Positions 4,866 through 7,817 of a DNA stretch of 7,817 bases are shown here, one piece after another. The notes beneath the pieces are model-generated. The model was not told where the DNA came from. It saw only the letters and a list, made by a program, of their open reading frames with translations, and made no database searches. Source of the DNA: Bacteroidales bacterium (GTDB lineage Bacteria; Bacteroidota; Bacteroidia; Bacteroidales; UBA4181); contig JAITTD010000230.1 in the NCBI GenBank assembly GCA_031287245.1, forward strand, positions 1 to 7,817. Reading direction: 5' to 3'. Each line of letters starts with the position of its first letter. Within the stretch, counting starts at the first letter, position 1. The position numbers were made by a program, and so were the translations under genes.

Positions 4866-7817
4866 TTAAAATGATAAATTGAGATTAAAACCATAACTTC
4901 TGGAAACAGGATTGGCACAAAATTCAACACCTTGCGCATTGCCGGTTCCGGCTGAACCTCCCGGATTCAACCCCAACGGTGCATTGTCGTAGATGTAGAA
5001 GAGATTCCTTCCCACCAGCGAAATACTGGCGCCTTGAATGAACTTCACCTTGTTCAGTGTTTTTTGGTCAAAGCGGTAGGTTAAAATCACTTCACGCATA
5101 TTCACCCATGTATTGTCGAATACACTTGGCGAGGCTGCTCCTTTGCCCCATGATCCGTAATGTTTATAGAAGTCGGTGTAATGGGTTACAATGTCGTTTT
5201 TCACGTAGGTGCCACTGCCATCCGCTGTTTCGCGCATACCTTCCAAAATCACTCCGATATTTTCCGTATGCCGCTGACCGCCGTCGTCTGTCCACGTATA
5301 AGACTCTCCTCCGCCGTTACGTTCTTTCACCGTATTGGCGCCGTTGCCAAACCCGGTCATGGTAGCATACGAGCCATACCACATATCGCCGCCGATACTC
5401 ATATCGATGAATGCGCTCAGGGTAAAGTTTTTGTAGCGGAATGTGTTCATGATACCGCCTGTGAGGTCGGGAGTGGCATTGCCGATAGCCACTTTCTGGG
5501 AAGTTTTTTTCCAGTCCCTTCCATTGGCAGCCACCAAACGGTTTCCATTGTCATCATACAGGAAATCGTATCCGTAGAGTACACCATAGGTCTGTCCGGG
5601 CACTACATCTATGGTCACGCCATCACCTCCGAAGATACCGCCCACCTCCAAGCGTTCGGCTCCTTCCACCAGACGTTCCAATTTATTGACAGCCCGTGTT
5701 CCCGTCAGCGTTATATCCCAGCGGAAATCTCTCGTATGTACAGCTATCGCGTTCACCATAAATTCAAAGCCTTTTGTTGACAGTTCGCCTTCGTTGATAC
5801 GCATACCGCTTGCTCCGGATGACCAGGGAAGCGGAGCGCTCAATATCTGGTTGGTCGTATATGTACTGAAATAGGTAAATTCTGCTGTTAACCTGTCTTT
5901 GAAGAAACCCAGATTTGTGCCAAATTCCCAAGTTTTGGTGGTTTGGGGTTTCAGATTGACAGAGGGAGTCGTTTCAGGCAGTCGATTCCACGTGGCAGAA
6001 CCAAAAGTGCCACTTTGAAAGGTGGGATTGAGCAGGAAAGGTTCTTCGTCGGTAGCAGCATTGGCGCGTGCAATTCTGATTTTACCATAGTTGAACGCAC
6101 TCGAACTGATGTCAAACGCATCGGTGAACACAAAACTGCCCGATACCGAAGGATAAAAATATGAATTGCTGTTTTTCGGCAAAGTGGATGACCAGTCATT
6201 ACGTCCTGTAATATCCAAAAAGACAAAGTTTTTGTAGGATAAATTCACATACGCGAACCCGGATTGTATTTCCTTGCGGAAGAAATCTTCTTCGGGGATG
6301 TTGTTTTTGTAATTGCTGTTACCCGGGTCGTAATTTCTGAGTGTGTAAACGTAAGGGGAAGCCATATTGGTATCCGTACCTGCCCTCATCAGATAATAAT
6401 CCCGTTTGTAATACACCGCTCCAATACCGCCGGCAATGTTGATGTCGGGCAGAATGTTTTCCTTTACAGCCGTCAAAGTAACTTCGTGGTTGTATTCGAT
6501 GTTTCTGCCTTCCTGTCTTCCATAACGACCGTCTATTAAGCCGGTAGGGTCGGTAGGACGAGTGTACTTGATGTTGTCGATATTTTCATTGTCCATACCC
6601 AACTGTACTTTGGCTTTCAGCCACGAGGTGATGTCGTAATTGAGAGCGATGGAGCCCAACAGTCTTTTCTTGTTATGGGTGTCATTCCTCGTATTCAAAT
6701 CCCAATAGTAATAACGACTCATTGATTTGCCTCCGGGACCTCCGTCGGGGTTACGCGATCCATCGGGGAGTTGCCAGATGTCCTTTTCCAGTTCGAGATT
6801 GTACGAACGAGGCAGCAGATAAACCCAAATTTTACCACCATTGCTGTTATCGTGTCCGTAGGGTACAAAGTTTTTCTGCTGGGCGTCAATGTACGATATA
6901 TTGACATTGGCGGTTACCTTGTCGGAAACTTTCAGCAATCCTCCCAGATTCAGGGTGGTACGTTTCTCTCCGCTGTTGATGATGAACCCGTTATTGTTGT
7001 AGTGGGTTGCCGAAACACGGATGGTACCCTTTTCGCTTCCGCCGGAGAATGCAAGATTGTATGTCTGACTCAGCATACTTTTATAATTGCTTTTGATATT
7101 GTCGGGCAGTGGCGAATAGGGGCGCATCTGTCCCTCCCACCAGCGTACCATCTGACCTTCCATTTTGGGACCCCAACTGTTGGCACCGTTCCATTCATCA
7201 AAAGGCGCCAGTATATTTTCGCCGGCAGCATTTTTCTGGAAAGGCGGCATTTTCGTATCCCACGCATACCCCAATGAACCTTGACCGTATTCGTTTTGAA
7301 AATCGCCATAGCGGTAGAACGAAGTGCCCATAATGCTGGTGTTGAAATCAATACCGACACCGGGTTTCTGTGTCCCTTTTTTTGTAGTGATAAGAATAAC
7401 GCCGTTAGCGCCACGAGCGCCATACAAAGCAGCAGCGGCAGGTCCTTTCAGAATGGACATGTCTTCAATATCAAAAGGATTGATGTCGTTAGCACGGCTT
7501 CCCCAGTCCGTACCGCCTTCATTGCTGGTAGCGCCCGACTCATTGGTCATAGGTACGCCATCAATGATGAACAGAGGCTGGTTGTTCTTATTCTTGTCAA
7601 TACTGTTATTTCCCCTGATCACAATACGGGTAGAGCCGCCTTCCAGCGTGTTGGTGGCAGGAATGATAACACCGGCAATTTTTCCACTCAACGAACTGAC
7701 AACATTGGGAGCGGCAGCCTGTATAAACTTTTCACCTTTCACGGTTTCTGCCGCATATCCGATGGATCGTTTTTCACGGTTGATACCCAGCGCCGTTACC
7801 ACCACCTCTCCGAGTTG
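4866..7817 (-). CDS. SusC/RagA-like TonB-dependent outer membrane transporter, N-terminus cut by window edge
   Basis: The reading frame is open to the window edge, giving 983 visible residues; a GTG at 7805 is not the true start. The missing part should be the signal peptide and most of the carboxypeptidase-regulatory-like domain. Counting from the first visible residue, EVVVTA at 4-9 fits a TonB box and the conserved SusC linker EVVVTALGI. The plug follows, with LSGKIAGV near 43, RIVIRGNNS near 64, PLFIIDGVPM near 81, and the SusC/RagA signature at about 119-148 (DMSILKGPAAAALYGARGANGVILITTKKG region). The rest is a large 22-strand-type beta barrel rich in aromatic residues, ending RSYGFNLNLSF with the terminal Phe typical of outer-membrane barrels. 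It uses TonB/ExbBD energy to import a ligand captured with the SusD-like partner 11 bases downstream. The promoter and any regulator lie outside the window. Confidence 0.96.
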   Translation of the reverse strand, partial: QLGEVVVTALGINREKRSIGYAAETVKGEKFIQAAAPNVVSSLSGKIAGVIIPATNTLEGGSTRIVIRGNNSIDKNKNNQPLFIIDGVPMTNESGATSNEGGTDWGSRANDINPFDIEDMSILKGPAAAALYGARGANGVILITTKKGTQKPGVGIDFNTSIMGTSFYRYGDFQNEYGQGSLGYAWDTKMPPFQKNAAGENILAPFDEWNGANSWGPKMEGQMVRWWEGQMRPYSPLPDNIKSNYKSMLSQTYNLAFSGGSEKGTIRVSATHYNNNGFIINSGEKRTTLNLGGLLKVSDKVTANVNISYIDAQQKNFVPYGHDNSNGGKIWVYLLPRSYNLELEKDIWQLPDGSRNPDGGPGGKSMSRYYYWDLNTRNDTHNKKRLLGSIALNYDITSWLKAKVQLGMDNENIDNIKYTRPTDPTGLIDGRYGRQEGRNIEYNHEVTLTAVKENILPDINIAGGIGAVYYKRDYYLMRAGTDTNMASPYVYTLRNYDPGNSNYKNNIPEEDFFRKEIQSGFAYVNLSYKNFVFLDITGRNDWSSTLPKNSNSYFYPSVSGSFVFTDAFDISSSAFNYGKIRIARANAATDEEPFLLNPTFQSGTFGSATWNRLPETTPSVNLKPQTTKTWEFGTNLGFFKDRLTAEFTYFSTYTTNQILSAPLPWSSGASGMRINEGELSTKGFEFMVNAIAVHTRDFRWDITLTGTRAVNKLERLVEGAERLEVGGIFGGDGVTIDVVPGQTYGVLYGYDFLYDDNGNRLVAANGRDWKKTSQKVAIGNATPDLTGGIMNTFRYKNFTLSAFIDMSIGGDMWYGSYATMTGFGNGANTVKERNGGGESYTWTDDGGQRHTENIGVILEGMRETADGSGTYVKNDIVTHYTDFYKHYGSWGKGAASPSVFDNTWVNMREVILTYRFDQKTLNKVKFIQGASISLVGRNLFYIYDNAPLGLNPGGSAGTGNAQGVEFCANPVSRSYGFNLNLSF

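Overview
The window looks like chromosomal DNA from a member of the Bacteroidota, probably Bacteroidales. Three things point there: an adjacent SusC/SusD-type outer-membrane pair, Bacteroidota-style promoter elements (TAnnTTTG at -7 with a TTG/TTTG element upstream), and start codons without a clear Shine-Dalgarno sequence. The species cannot be named from this sequence alone.

Layout. Bases 1-377 have no convincing gene. They are packed with small palindromes, a 25-base tandem repeat, a 7-base G-rich tandem repeat with a canonical G-quadruplex pattern, and, at the end, a promoter for the next gene. Bases 378-1730 (+) encode a radical SAM enzyme with a cobalamin-binding-like N-terminal domain. 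Bases 1731-1910 are a non-coding convergent spacer holding more palindromes of the same type as upstream, including an 18-bp perfect inverted repeat. Then, all on the minus strand: radC (1911-2588), rpsT for ribosomal protein S20 (2659-2913) with its own promoter and terminator, a SusD-like lipoprotein (3097-4854) followed by a strong terminator, and a SusC-like TonB-dependent transporter (4866-7817) whose N-terminus runs off the window edge.

How the genes work together. The susC-like and susD-like genes are 11 bases apart and form one transcription unit read leftwards, ending at the hairpin at 3044-3077. Together they should make an outer-membrane nutrient importer: a TonB-driven barrel with a surface lipoprotein lid. 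No glycan-degrading enzyme, sigma/anti-sigma pair or other substrate clue lies in the window, so the substrate is unknown. rpsT and radC are same-strand neighbours separated by a terminator hairpin. The radical SAM gene stands alone.

The genes are ordinary family members. The most unusual material is the repeat-rich non-coding DNA on both sides of the radical SAM gene. I found no CRISPR array, insertion sequence, tRNA/rRNA gene or clear new biological system.
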